The notes under the pieces are model-generated. The model made no database searches. It saw only the letters and a program-made list of their open reading frames with translations, and had not been told where the DNA came from. This document shows positions 52,778 to 62,403 of a stretch of 64,000 nt of DNA, one piece after another. The translations under genes and the position numbers were made by a program. Source of the stretch: Blautia parvula (lineage in GTDB: Bacteria > Bacillota > Clostridia > Lachnospirales > Lachnospiraceae); the NCBI RefSeq assembly GCF_020215665.1, contig NZ_CP084061.1, positions 5,740,501-5,804,500 on the forward strand, read 5' to 3'. Positions within the stretch are counted from its first letter, which is position 1, and each line of letters starts with the position of its first letter.

Positions 52778-53602
52778 ATGAAAAAAACAGTCTGGATAGG
52801 GAAAATACCATTATATCTGTTTATGCTGGTCCTGTCAGTCTGTGCCCTGCTTCCTTTCTATATGATGATCGTCATGGGCACACACTACAGCGAGGATTTA
52901 TATACAGGTGTCAAATTATTCTTCGGAAAATATTTCGTGGAGAATTTTCATGCAGTCATGCGTCAGAACTTTCTGCTCTATTATGCAAACAGCCTGATCG
53001 TGGCATGCTGCAATACCATCGGCGGTCTGCTGGTCAGCGCTCTGGCCGGCTATGCATTTGCAAAATATGATTTCAGGGGCAAGAAGCCGCTTTTTGCCAT
53101 GATCGTGGCAACCCTGGCGATTCCCCAGCAGCTCGGCCTTGTGGGCTTTGTTATGGAGATGAGATGGATTGGGATGAACAACACCCTGTTTCCGCTGATC
53201 GTATCCGGTATGGCCAATGCCTTCGGTGTATTCTGGATGCGCCAGTTTATAGAAAGTTCAGTGCCGGATGAGATCATCGAGAGCGGCAGGGTGGACGGAT
53301 GCAGGGAATTCGGCATCTTTTTCCGGCTGATCATGCCTATTATCCGGCCGGCCCTTATCACGATCTTCCTTCTGTTCTTCTTATGGTCCTGGAACAACTA
53401 CATGACACCTCTTGTTATGATCAGTGATCAGAAATATTATACCATTCCTCTGTCCATTGCCCTTATCAGCAGTGAGTACAGAACCGATTATGCAGCCAGG
53501 ATCCTGGCACTGTCCATGGGCACCATTCCTATTCTGATCCTGTTTTCCTTCGGGTCAAAATATCTGATACGCGGACTGGTGGCAGGCAGCGTAAAGGGGT
53601 GA
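52778..53602 (+). CDS. Sugar ABC transporter permease, MalG-like (locus C)
   Basis: A 274-residue permease with six helices. The EAA-type loop is IESGRVDGCREFGIFFRLIMPIIRP and the tail is LIRGLVAGSVKG. The frame is open from 52730, but the ATG at 52778 follows GGAGG by 9 bases. Its stop overlaps the possible early starts of the GH2 gene, so translation is coupled. Confidence 0.93.
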   Translation: MKKTVWIGKIPLYLFMLVLSVCALLPFYMMIVMGTHYSEDLYTGVKLFFGKYFVENFHAVMRQNFLLYYANSLIVACCNTIGGLLVSALAGYAFAKYDFRGKKPLFAMIVATLAIPQQLGLVGFVMEMRWIGMNNTLFPLIVSGMANAFGVFWMRQFIESSVPDEIIESGRVDGCREFGIFFRLIMPIIRPALITIFLLFFLWSWNNYMTPLVMISDQKYYTIPLSIALISSEYRTDYAARILALSMGTIPILILFSFGSKYLIRGLVAGSVKG

Positions 53603-53610
53603 TGAAATTT

Positions 53611-56055
53611 ATGAAAAGAGAAAGAATACTGGCAGAAAACTGGTATCTGGAGGAACAGGGAAGCGCGGAACAAATGGAGATTCCCGCCATGCCCATGCAG
53701 GTTCATGATATTTTATACCATCATGGAAGGATAGGGGATTCCTACCGGTGGGGAAAGACAACAGACTGCAGATGGGTCAACGATAAGACATGGATATACC
53801 GGACGGAATTTGAACTTTTATCCTGGGGGGCTGACCGCGGAGAATACCTTTTATTTCTGGAAGGGCTGGATACTTTTGCCGAGATCAGGGTAAACGGGGA
53901 ATCGGCGGGAAGACATAATGACTGCTATCTGCCGTGCAGACTGGATATCTCTTCTCTTGTACAGCCGGGAAAAAATACACTGGAAATTATCTTCAGTCCA
54001 GTGAAGGAAGCCCTGAAAAAGGCGGAGGAAAAATACAGCAGTGTCTTGGCAGAGAAAATGGTGGATTCCTGCCGGTTTCTTAGAAAAACCTTTCATGACT
54101 TTACAACCTATTTGGGAAATGATCCGGATTTTTATAAGGTGGGGGTGTTTGGAAAGGTCATTCTGTTTGAAATACCGGACAGACTGCAGATAGATGGGAT
54201 GGATGTGGAATATTCTCTGAATGAAACCCTTGATACTGCAAAAGTACAGATCCATCCCATGCTGTCCGGGGAAAAGAAGGCCGGCTCGGATGAACGTATG
54301 CAGGTGAAGATCCTGTATGGCAGGGAGATGATATGGGAGCAGGAAAAGAGTGCCGGATGCTGTTTTGAAGCTGTGCTGGAAAATGTGCATCTGTGGTGGC
54401 CCGCAGGTTACGGCAGGCAGAATCTGTATCAGGTTCGGGCGGAACTCATAAGAGACGGGCAGGTCCTGGATACGTGTCAAAAATCCATTGGCTTCAGGAA
54501 GGTCACGGTACAGGGAATGCTGGATTTCCGGATCAACGACAGAACGGTGAAGTTATGGGGCGCTAATCTGACACCGGATCAGGGATACACGCTCTGTGAG
54601 GATACAGACAGGATCAGACGGCTTTTAACGCTTGCAAAGGATGCCCATGTAAATACACTCCGCATCTGGGGGGAAGGGGTGCCTTTTGGGGAATTTCTCT
54701 ACGACTTTGCAGATGAGAACGGCATTCTTTTGTGGCAGGAATTTTTCTGCGGACACACCCAGTACCCGGATGTGGATGAGGTGAAGGAAAAGATACTGCA
54801 GGAAGCAGAATATATGATAAGGAGCAGAAAGCATCATCCCTCCATTCTGCTCTGGTGCGGAGGGAATGAGTGCTATCTGAGCCGGGATTTCGCCGCACCG
54901 TCAAGGCCTTACCTGGCGGCAGATTTCTTTGAATATGATTTGAAAAGGCTGTGCCTCAGGCTGGACCCGGACCGGTATTATCATGTAAATTCACCGTTTT
55001 TTGGAAGCTATTCTAATGAACCGGGGAAGGGAGATACGCACAGTTATACCAATTCCTGGTATGTGCCGGGAAGTGACTATCCTCTCTTTGCCAGTGAAAA
55101 TCTGAGGGTTTCCTTTCCTGGTGTGAAGACACTGAAACGGTATCTGAAGACGGATACGCTTCCAAAGCCGGAAAGGCAGAGACACGGCAGCCTGCCGTGG
55201 CCAGAAGCCTATGAGAAGATCACGTCAGCGGAGTCCTGGAAGAAGATTCCCGCCATTGAGGAATTCTATGACCCGGAATGCGCGGAGGAAATGGTTTATC
55301 AGTATGGGGCAGCAGCAGGACAGTACATCAAAGATACGGCAGAGCGGTACAGAAGAGGAAAAAAGGCGGACAATGCGGCAGGGGAAAGAAACTGCAGAGG
55401 GCATTTTATATGGAAATGGAATACCACGTTTCCACACATTTACAGCTCCATGCTGGATTTTTATCTGGAACAGAAAATGCCGTATTATTATTTGAAACGG
55501 GCATATGAACCGCTCTGTGTACAGGTGGAGGTATCGGATCATCTGTATGTATGGCTTGTCAATGATACGGGCATGCCGGTGGAGGGGCGTATTCGGGCGG
55601 AACTTTTTGATCTGCAGGGGAACTGTTTTGTGAAGAGAGAGGAATTTCCGGTGAAATGTGATGCAGGGGAAAGTGTCCTGGCAGGGAGGCTTAATTCCTT
55701 TGGCCAGTTCACACGGGACAAGATCATCAGAGCTGTTTTCTGTGACCATAAGGGGCAGACAGCAGCGGAAAATCACGCATTTGCAGATATAGAAAGACAT
55801 CTTGTTTTTCCGCAGTCCGGGATAGAAATGTGGAAAGAAAAAGATGAAATCTGCCTCAGAGCCAGGCAGTTTGCTCGTTGTGTGGAACTTTGCGGAGAGG
55901 AAGACGGAGACGCTTATTGGTGGGATTTCCGGGATAATTATTTTGACCTTTTCCCAGGTGAGATCAAGAGAGTGGGATATGGGAACAGACACAGAAGCGG
56001 AACGATCAAAGCCAGAGCGGTATATGATAAAGCAGTTGCAGAACTGAATATCTGA
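53611..56055 (+). CDS. GH2 beta-mannosidase-like enzyme 1
   Basis: An 814-residue cytoplasmic GH2 enzyme. It has the N-terminal jelly-roll (LFLEGLDTFAEIRVNG), the Ig-like domain and the barrel (VNTLRIWGEGVPFGEFLYDFADENGILLWQEFFCG). The acid/base glutamate is in LLWCGGNECYL (about residue 419) and the likely nucleophile glutamate in PLFASENLRVS. WCGGNE is the beta-mannosidase form of the GH2 motif. Starts at 53599 (GTG), 53602 and 53611 (ATG) are in frame; 53611 best fits the AAAGGGG site and the paralogues' amino ends. It is one of three paralogues in this operon, the first in order. Confidence 0.88.
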   Translation: MKRERILAENWYLEEQGSAEQMEIPAMPMQVHDILYHHGRIGDSYRWGKTTDCRWVNDKTWIYRTEFELLSWGADRGEYLLFLEGLDTFAEIRVNGESAGRHNDCYLPCRLDISSLVQPGKNTLEIIFSPVKEALKKAEEKYSSVLAEKMVDSCRFLRKTFHDFTTYLGNDPDFYKVGVFGKVILFEIPDRLQIDGMDVEYSLNETLDTAKVQIHPMLSGEKKAGSDERMQVKILYGREMIWEQEKSAGCCFEAVLENVHLWWPAGYGRQNLYQVRAELIRDGQVLDTCQKSIGFRKVTVQGMLDFRINDRTVKLWGANLTPDQGYTLCEDTDRIRRLLTLAKDAHVNTLRIWGEGVPFGEFLYDFADENGILLWQEFFCGHTQYPDVDEVKEKILQEAEYMIRSRKHHPSILLWCGGNECYLSRDFAAPSRPYLAADFFEYDLKRLCLRLDPDRYYHVNSPFFGSYSNEPGKGDTHSYTNSWYVPGSDYPLFASENLRVSFPGVKTLKRYLKTDTLPKPERQRHGSLPWPEAYEKITSAESWKKIPAIEEFYDPECAEEMVYQYGAAAGQYIKDTAERYRRGKKADNAAGERNCRGHFIWKWNTTFPHIYSSMLDFYLEQKMPYYYLKRAYEPLCVQVEVSDHLYVWLVNDTGMPVEGRIRAELFDLQGNCFVKREEFPVKCDAGESVLAGRLNSFGQFTRDKIIRAVFCDHKGQTAAENHAFADIERHLVFPQSGIEMWKEKDEICLRARQFARCVELCGEEDGDAYWWDFRDNYFDLFPGEIKRVGYGNRHRSGTIKARAVYDKAVAELNI

Positions 56056-56147
56056 ATTTAGGATCAGATGCTGAAATTTTGGCCGGATACTGAAATAAGC
56101 ATGGGTACCGGCAGATAGAAACAGGGAACAGTGAGGAGGAAAATAGT

Positions 56148-57089
56148 ATGAAATACAGAAGATTCGGAAAAACAGAACTTAAGGTATCAGAAATCGGATT
56201 CGGAGCATGGGCGATCGGAGGCTCCGGCTGGGGAGAGGGATGCGATGACGCTCTTTCCATGGAGGCTCTCGCCTGTGCATGGGAGGAAGGTGTGAATTTA
56301 TACGACACCTGTGATTCCTATGGGAATGGGCACAGTGAGGAACTGATAGGCAGATTTTTGACGGGAAAACGTGACAAAGCAGTGATCGTGACAAAAGGGG
56401 GCACCAACTTCCGCGTACCGGAAAGGAGTAAAAATTTCACCAGAGAATACCTGAAAATGAGCCTTGACGAGAGCCCGAAAAGACTGCAGACAGACTATGT
56501 GGATGTCTATCTTCTCCATGTGCCGGATGCGGGATGGCAGGACAGGGAGCAGGTGCTGGATACCATGAAAGAGCTGAAACGTTCCGGAAAGGCCAGGTTC
56601 TGCGGACTTGCCATGTGGGGAGCAGCGGATACGCTCCATGCCTTTGAGGCAGATAAAGATGGCGTCATTGAGGCCCTCGAATGTCCCTTTAATATTCTCA
56701 ATAAATCCAATCTGGAAGTAGTAAGAATCGCCGAAGAAAGGGATATTCCCGTCCTCACCAGTCAGCCTCTGGCAAGCGGCATTCTCACCGGAAAATACCC
56801 GGCAGATACAAAATTCTCACAGGGAGATAACCGAGCGGGTTTCTGGACAGAAAAACGCTTTGCCGCAGTGGAAAAAGATATGGAGATCATCCGCTCCTGT
56901 GTTAAAGAACCGGTACAAAACATGGCACAGCTTGCCCTTGCCTACAACCTGAATTATCCCGGGATCACCTGTGTCATACCCGGCGCCAAAAACGCGTCCC
57001 AGGTCAGAAAAAATGTGTCTGCCAGCGGAATCGTTCTTGACGGCAGTGTTATGGAAAAACTAAAAGGAACAGAAGGATTTGTATTCTGA
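56148..57089 (+). CDS. Aldo/keto reductase family protein
   Basis: A 313-residue (alpha/beta)8 NADPH-dependent oxidoreductase. The catalytic tetrad is visible: Asp and Tyr in LYDTCDSYGNGHSEELIG, Lys in VIVTKGG, and His in VDVYLLHVPD. The start KYRRFGKTELKVSEIGFGAWAIGG is that of the AKR family 11-13 type. It lies between GH2 genes 1 and 2 on the same strand (92 bp and 18 bp gaps). This suggests it reduces or oxidises the sugar released by them, for example in a mannose or hexose epimerisation step; that role is inferred. Confidence 0.92.
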   Translation: MKYRRFGKTELKVSEIGFGAWAIGGSGWGEGCDDALSMEALACAWEEGVNLYDTCDSYGNGHSEELIGRFLTGKRDKAVIVTKGGTNFRVPERSKNFTREYLKMSLDESPKRLQTDYVDVYLLHVPDAGWQDREQVLDTMKELKRSGKARFCGLAMWGAADTLHAFEADKDGVIEALECPFNILNKSNLEVVRIAEERDIPVLTSQPLASGILTGKYPADTKFSQGDNRAGFWTEKRFAAVEKDMEIIRSCVKEPVQNMAQLALAYNLNYPGITCVIPGAKNASQVRKNVSASGIVLDGSVMEKLKGTEGFVF

Positions 57090-57107
57090 CCGGATACGGA
57101 GTGTTCT

Positions 57108-59687
57108 ATGAAAACAAATGTAGAGCTGAAAGACGGATGGAGTCTGAAAAAAGCTGGGGAAGATAGGGAGTGGTTACCCGTGAGAAATATGCCTGCCCAG
57201 GTACAGGATATTTTATATGACCATGGTCTTTTGTCGGAAGAATTCAGGCTGGGATGGTGTGAAAAAGCACTTTTTATCGGGGAATCAGACTGGATATACC
57301 GATGCTGTTTTGCCGGTGAGAAAGGCAGAAAATGCAGGCTGTTTTTCGGGGGACTGGACACCGTGGCGGACATCTGGCTGAATGGCAGAAAATTGGGCAG
57401 AAGTGAGGATTTTTATCTCCCCGCAGAGTTTGAAGTCTCAGATCTTCTGGAAGAGAACAATACCCTTTATCTGCATTTTATAAGTCCCATCTCTTATATG
57501 GGAGAACAGGAATGGAAGGAAAAGTGGAACGGATCTGTTCTGCGCTGCAAAACAGTCAGAAAACCGATACATGATTTTCCGCCGGAAAAAATGGAAAAGG
57601 GAAGCAGCTACCAGGGGGCAGTGCCCTATTTCACACCCGTAGGCGTATATGCACCGGTATCTCTTGTATATTATGAGGAAGAAGAGATCAAGGAGGATTT
57701 CATACAGGCCAGAGTGGAGGAGGATGGGCGTGGTGTGCTCTCCATAGAAATGAGGGGCACCGGGAGACCGGATCATCTGACGGTACACTGGAACTTCCCT
57801 TCGGAGGACGGAAACGGAACACCGGGCAGGGGCCAAATGCAGAGTTTCAGGCCTGAGGTCAACGGGTACGGCTGGAGCATCCGGGAAGAGATAGAGGTGG
57901 AGGACCCGCCTCTGTGGTGGCCGAGGGGATTCGGGAGACAGAACCTGGCGGATATATGTATAGAACTGTGGAAGAACGGGAAGGTCTGTGACCGCCTTTT
58001 GAAAAGGGCCGGGTTTCGCAGCGTGGAGATGGATGTGCCTTTTGCATACCGGATCAATGGGAAAAAGGTGAGGCTGTTTGGCGGAAGTCTGGACCCTCTG
58101 CAGGGTTACACGCATTGTTATCAGCCGGAGCGGGAACAGCGTCTCTTTGAGATGGTGGAGAATGCCAATATGAACACGCTTCGCATCTGGGGCGAAGGCA
58201 TTCCACTGCCGGATGCATTTTATGAGGAATGTGACAGACGCGGCATCCTTGTCTGGCAGGAGTTTTTTCTCGGACATGGAGCCTATCCCGACAGTCAGAA
58301 GATTAGGGAACTCTGCAAAAAAGAAGCGGAGTTCCTTGTAAGGAGGCTCAGACATCATCCCTCCCTGCTTCTGTGGTGCGGGGGAAATGAAACCTTAATG
58401 GGAGCGGAATTTCAGGGATGCTGTCCCTATGGAAAAGAGATTTTCCTGGAAGATTTCCCGGAGATCGCACAGCGCCTTGACAAAGACAGATATTATCATC
58501 CCAATTCACCCTATGGCGGAGAGTGGGCCAATGATCCCAGGGCAGGCGATCTGCATACCTATGATTGTGTGTGGGAATATCCTTATAAATCCTATCCGAA
58601 TTTTATCAGCGAGCATATCAGAACCGCGCCTCCAGTGAAACACAGTCTGGAAAAAATGATCCATGGGGACATTTGGCCGAAGGGATTTACAGGACAGGTT
58701 TTGGACGGCAGCAGCAATAGTATGCCGGATACCTGGCTGGAGCGGAGCCATATTTCAGCCCAGGGGCAGCGAAAAACGGGTGACTATTGGGAATTTTACG
58801 ATGCAGAGAATGCGGAGGATCTTCTATACCGCTTTGGTGCGGCTTACGGAAAGGAAATCAGGCGGTACGGCGAGCAGGTGAGAATCGGCAGCAGAGAACC
58901 TGAGGTGTATTCCGGCCGTTCCAAGGGATATTTTGCCTGCAAACTGGTGGACACGTGGCCGAAGGTCTACTGTGCGGCCATAGACTTTTTTCAGGAGGGA
59001 TATATTCCTTATTACTCGCTAAAGCGTGTGTTTTCACCGGTTCTTTTGTGCTTCCAGAAGGAGGAAAGCATCCGTCTGTGGTGCGTCAATGATTCCGGGG
59101 AAGAGGCAGCAGGATCAGTACGATATGGGCTTTTTCATATTGTGAGCGGGCAGATACAGAAGGTAAAGGAGAAGAAAATCTCTGTGCCGCAGGGGGATGC
59201 AGTGCTTCTTGATGATTTGGCTGACTTTCGGTTTTTCTCGAAGGACTGTGCTCTGTTCGCGGTTCTCTGTGATGAAAAGGGAAACGAGGTTTCGGTATGT
59301 ATTGATTATGTGGATATAGAAAGACATCTGAAATTTCCAAATGCCGGTTTGAAACTGGAAATGCGCGGAGATGAACTGGTGATCACTGCGGACAGATTTG
59401 CGCGCTGTGTGCAGATAACCGGGGAGCAGGACGGCGATCCATTCGGCTGGCTGTTTTCAGACAATTATTTCGATATGCTGCCGGGGCAGAGGAAGACGGT
59501 AAAGATACTGGGAAATAAAGAATATGGAACCATTTGTGTGAAGGCGCAGTATGGGGGCTGTGAAAAGATAAGATATAACAGAGAGGATAAAACGGATGGA
59601 ACGAATTTTACTGCAGAAAGGCTGGAAACTGCTGGGACCGGACAACAGGGAACTGGACATAGAAAAAATGCCGTGCCAGGTCCATGA
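57108..59687 (+). CDS. GH2 beta-mannosidase-like enzyme 2
   Basis: An 859-residue paralogue of the genes at 53611 and 59596. It shows LFFGGLDTVADIWLNG, MNTLRIWGEGIPLPDAFYEECDRRGILVWQEFF, acid/base motif LLWCGGNETLM (about residue 427) and the nucleophile region FISEHIRTAPP. The C-terminus is about 25-30 residues longer than its paralogues and ends in a low-complexity tail (TAGTGQQGTGHRKNAVPGP) because the frame overlaps the first 92 bases of the next gene. This may reflect loss of the original stop. No signal peptide. Confidence 0.87.
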   Translation: MKTNVELKDGWSLKKAGEDREWLPVRNMPAQVQDILYDHGLLSEEFRLGWCEKALFIGESDWIYRCCFAGEKGRKCRLFFGGLDTVADIWLNGRKLGRSEDFYLPAEFEVSDLLEENNTLYLHFISPISYMGEQEWKEKWNGSVLRCKTVRKPIHDFPPEKMEKGSSYQGAVPYFTPVGVYAPVSLVYYEEEEIKEDFIQARVEEDGRGVLSIEMRGTGRPDHLTVHWNFPSEDGNGTPGRGQMQSFRPEVNGYGWSIREEIEVEDPPLWWPRGFGRQNLADICIELWKNGKVCDRLLKRAGFRSVEMDVPFAYRINGKKVRLFGGSLDPLQGYTHCYQPEREQRLFEMVENANMNTLRIWGEGIPLPDAFYEECDRRGILVWQEFFLGHGAYPDSQKIRELCKKEAEFLVRRLRHHPSLLLWCGGNETLMGAEFQGCCPYGKEIFLEDFPEIAQRLDKDRYYHPNSPYGGEWANDPRAGDLHTYDCVWEYPYKSYPNFISEHIRTAPPVKHSLEKMIHGDIWPKGFTGQVLDGSSNSMPDTWLERSHISAQGQRKTGDYWEFYDAENAEDLLYRFGAAYGKEIRRYGEQVRIGSREPEVYSGRSKGYFACKLVDTWPKVYCAAIDFFQEGYIPYYSLKRVFSPVLLCFQKEESIRLWCVNDSGEEAAGSVRYGLFHIVSGQIQKVKEKKISVPQGDAVLLDDLADFRFFSKDCALFAVLCDEKGNEVSVCIDYVDIERHLKFPNAGLKLEMRGDELVITADRFARCVQITGEQDGDPFGWLFSDNYFDMLPGQRKTVKILGNKEYGTICVKAQYGGCEKIRYNREDKTDGTNFTAERLETAGTGQQGTGHRKNAVPGP

Positions 59688-62034
59688 TATTTTGTTGGAC
59701 CATCAGCAGATTCCAAATCCCAATATTACCGGGATCAACGAGAACCGGTGGATTGGAGAGGCGGAATGGTGTTACAGAACCGAGTTTGAGGTAGAGGATG
59801 ATTCAGGAGAATGGAATCTCTGTTTTCAGGGACTTGATACATTTGTGGAGATCTATCTGAACGGCGAACTGGCAGGGGAAAATAAAAGTGCATATATGCC
59901 TCTGGTGCTGCATGGCATTGCCGGCATGCAGAAAAGAAATCTGCTTGAATTGAAAGTGAAGCCGCCGCGGCAGGAGCTTCAAAAGATAACCCTTCCAAAG
60001 AAATACAAAGACAGGGTACCGGAGTTTTGTAAAGCCAGGGTATTCCGCTCCGGATACCATGAATTTTCGGGACCGAAACCGGATCTGATCCGGATGGGAG
60101 TCTACGGAAATATTTATTTGGAGAGAGTGGGCTATGACGGCATACAGGAAGCGGTTATGGATGTCAGCGTAAACGCAGGTCTGGATGAGGGAAAGGTTAG
60201 GATTGACTTTACTTATTTCCACCCGGAGGCTGAAAGGGTGCTGGAGTACAGGATAACAGATATGCAGGGAAGCGTCATCTGTGAGGGAACAGAGACAGAA
60301 CATACAGCTTATCTGGAAATCCCTGTATCGAATCCCAGATTATGGCAGCCCAGGTCCCACGGAGCGGCGGAGCTTTATGATGTGGAGGTGTCAGAAAAAA
60401 GAGGAGATACAGTCCTGGATGTCTATAAAAGGCAGTTCGGCTTCCGAAGAATGGAAAGGAAGGGGGATATGGATTTTTCCGTAAACGGCAGACCCCTGAA
60501 ACTGTGGGGGGCAAATCTTGCGCATGCAGATACTCTTACCGGCTGTTACGGCAGAGTGAAGGAAAAGCTGTATGGACTGCTGGATCTGGCTGAAATGGGG
60601 AATTTTAACTGTCTTCGCATCTGGGGAGAGAGTGAAATCCTGGATGATGATTTTTATAGTGCGTGCGACAGAAGAGGGATATTGCTGTGGCAGGATTTTT
60701 ATCTGGGATTTCATATGTACAGTGAGGAAGAGGAGATGCTTTCCATGTGCAGACAGGAGGCAGAGACTCTGGTGAAGAGACTGAAGCATCATCCCTCCAT
60801 TCTGCTCTGGTGCGGAGGAAATGAGATGTATTGGTCCCGGGATATGCAGTATAAGGGAGAATACTGTTTCGGTGAAAAAATATTCTGTGAAGTGTTTCCA
60901 AATGTCTGCCGGAAATTGGACCTCGGAAGATATTATCACAGAACCTCTCCCTTTGGAGGTGATTTCTCCAATGACCCGAAGGGCGGAGATACGCATGGAT
61001 ACACCCATCTGTGGTTTGTTCCGGGAAGAGACTATCCTGTATTCTTAAGTGAAAACTGCAGAGTATCGGCGCCTGAACTGAAGACCATGAAAAAGATGAT
61101 GAAGCCTGAGGAGCTGTGGCCAGCAGGATATCAGAATGTAAGTACTAAAAGAAAACCGCTGGCCTGGCCGGACACCTGGAACCTTCATAATACAAATGAC
61201 GGAGCAGTCAAATTAGGGCCTGTGGAACATTACTATGACGCGGAAAATGCAGAGGAGCTTATTTACCGGATCGGCATGGCTCACAGTGAGTATATCAGAA
61301 GAGAAGTGGAGCGGTTCCGAAGAGGTAGATCGGAAGCGGATGCAGATAAGACACGCAAGACAAAAGGACATCTTCTGTGGAAATTTAATAACAACAGCAA
61401 TATCATTTCGTATGGGGTCGTGGACTATTTCAATGAGCCTATGCGGGCCTACTATGCGCTGAAAAGAGCGTATGAGCCGTTTCAGATTTCTTTTTCCATA
61501 GGAAATCATATTACTTTGTGGGCCGTCAACGATACGCCTGAGAAAAAGGAAGGAATCGTGAGAGCACAGCTTTTCAGTCCCGGAAAGAATCAGGTGGAGG
61601 ATGAACTGGAAATACCGTTTTCCTGCTGTCCGGATGAATCCGTTTTAATCGGTGATCTGGATGCTTTCGGACAGTTTAAAAAGGATTGTGTTCTTGCGGC
61701 ATTTGCGGAAGATGATAGGGGCAATGTCATGGCGGAATCCATGGATCTTGTGGAGATGGAAAGACGGATCACCTTCCCGGGAAGCGGAAAATTATCCTGT
61801 ATCTCAGAGGCGGGGATACTTGTACTGAAAACGGATACCTTTGCAAGATGCGTGGAACTGCGGGGAGGAGAGGACGGAGAAGAATTCGGCTGGATTTTTG
61901 AGGATAATTACTTTGACCTGCTTCCCGGAGTGGAGAAGAGGATTGCGGTCTATGGAAAACATGAGAGAGGGGCAGTACAGATCAAGCCATATTATTGGAA
62001 GAAAGGGATTACCGTACAGTATTTAAAGAAGTGA
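59596..62034 (+). CDS. GH2 beta-mannosidase-like enzyme 3
   Basis: An 812-residue paralogue of the two preceding GH2 enzymes, last gene of locus C. It shows LCFQGLDTFVEIYLNG, FNCLRIWGESEILDDDFYSACDRRGILLWQDFYLG, acid/base motif LLWCGGNEMYW (about residue 408) and nucleophile region VFLSENCRVSAPE. The start follows AGAGGA by 8 bases and lies inside the end of GH2 gene 2 in another frame. The three copies differ most in the loops around the barrel mouth, so different linkages or aglycones are likely. Followed by a terminator. Confidence 0.88.
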   Translation: MERILLQKGWKLLGPDNRELDIEKMPCQVHDILLDHQQIPNPNITGINENRWIGEAEWCYRTEFEVEDDSGEWNLCFQGLDTFVEIYLNGELAGENKSAYMPLVLHGIAGMQKRNLLELKVKPPRQELQKITLPKKYKDRVPEFCKARVFRSGYHEFSGPKPDLIRMGVYGNIYLERVGYDGIQEAVMDVSVNAGLDEGKVRIDFTYFHPEAERVLEYRITDMQGSVICEGTETEHTAYLEIPVSNPRLWQPRSHGAAELYDVEVSEKRGDTVLDVYKRQFGFRRMERKGDMDFSVNGRPLKLWGANLAHADTLTGCYGRVKEKLYGLLDLAEMGNFNCLRIWGESEILDDDFYSACDRRGILLWQDFYLGFHMYSEEEEMLSMCRQEAETLVKRLKHHPSILLWCGGNEMYWSRDMQYKGEYCFGEKIFCEVFPNVCRKLDLGRYYHRTSPFGGDFSNDPKGGDTHGYTHLWFVPGRDYPVFLSENCRVSAPELKTMKKMMKPEELWPAGYQNVSTKRKPLAWPDTWNLHNTNDGAVKLGPVEHYYDAENAEELIYRIGMAHSEYIRREVERFRRGRSEADADKTRKTKGHLLWKFNNNSNIISYGVVDYFNEPMRAYYALKRAYEPFQISFSIGNHITLWAVNDTPEKKEGIVRAQLFSPGKNQVEDELEIPFSCCPDESVLIGDLDAFGQFKKDCVLAAFAEDDRGNVMAESMDLVEMERRITFPGSGKLSCISEAGILVLKTDTFARCVELRGGEDGEEFGWIFEDNYFDLLPGVEKRIAVYGKHERGAVQIKPYYWKKGITVQYLKK

Positions 62035-62046
62035 CATGAGAGGCAT

Positions 62047-62089
62047 AAAGCTGATGTTCGTTTCCGGAGGAGATGGGCATCAGCTTTTT
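62047..62089 (+). terminator. Intrinsic terminator ending locus C
   Basis: AAAGCTGATG (62047-62056) pairs with CATCAGCTTT (62078-62087 region), followed by a T run, 13 bp after the last GH2 stop. Confidence 0.85.
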
Positions 62090-62204
62090 GATGTGCACTT
62101 TTGGCAGGAGGATGCCCGCAGGCGACTGTGCTCCGGCGCGTAAGTCCGGCTTAGAACGTGGTTGAAAATAAGGATTTATGTGGAAAACCAGGATTATAAA
62201 TATA

Positions 62205-62241
62205 TTTTGATATATAAATAATATCTTATCTCTGATATAAT
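62205..62241 (+). promoter_or_regulatory. Possible promoter for the DUF5714-like gene
   Basis: An AT-rich stretch with an extended -10, TGATATAAT (TATAAT at 62236-62241), lies 160 bp before the next gene. No convincing -35 is seen. The rest of the 369-bp gap (62090-62403) shows no gene. Confidence 0.4.
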
Positions 62242-62403
62242 AAAAAACAGATAACAAGAGGTATTGGTAAATTTTGAAGGCCCCTCTGTAGCAGACTGTG
62301 CTGATTCAAATGTCAGTATCCGGGGCGCATAAATGTTTCAGTGTGATATCTGTGTCCGGACACCGGAAAAATTTACCTCAAAACAAAAAAGCGGAGGAAG
62401 AGT

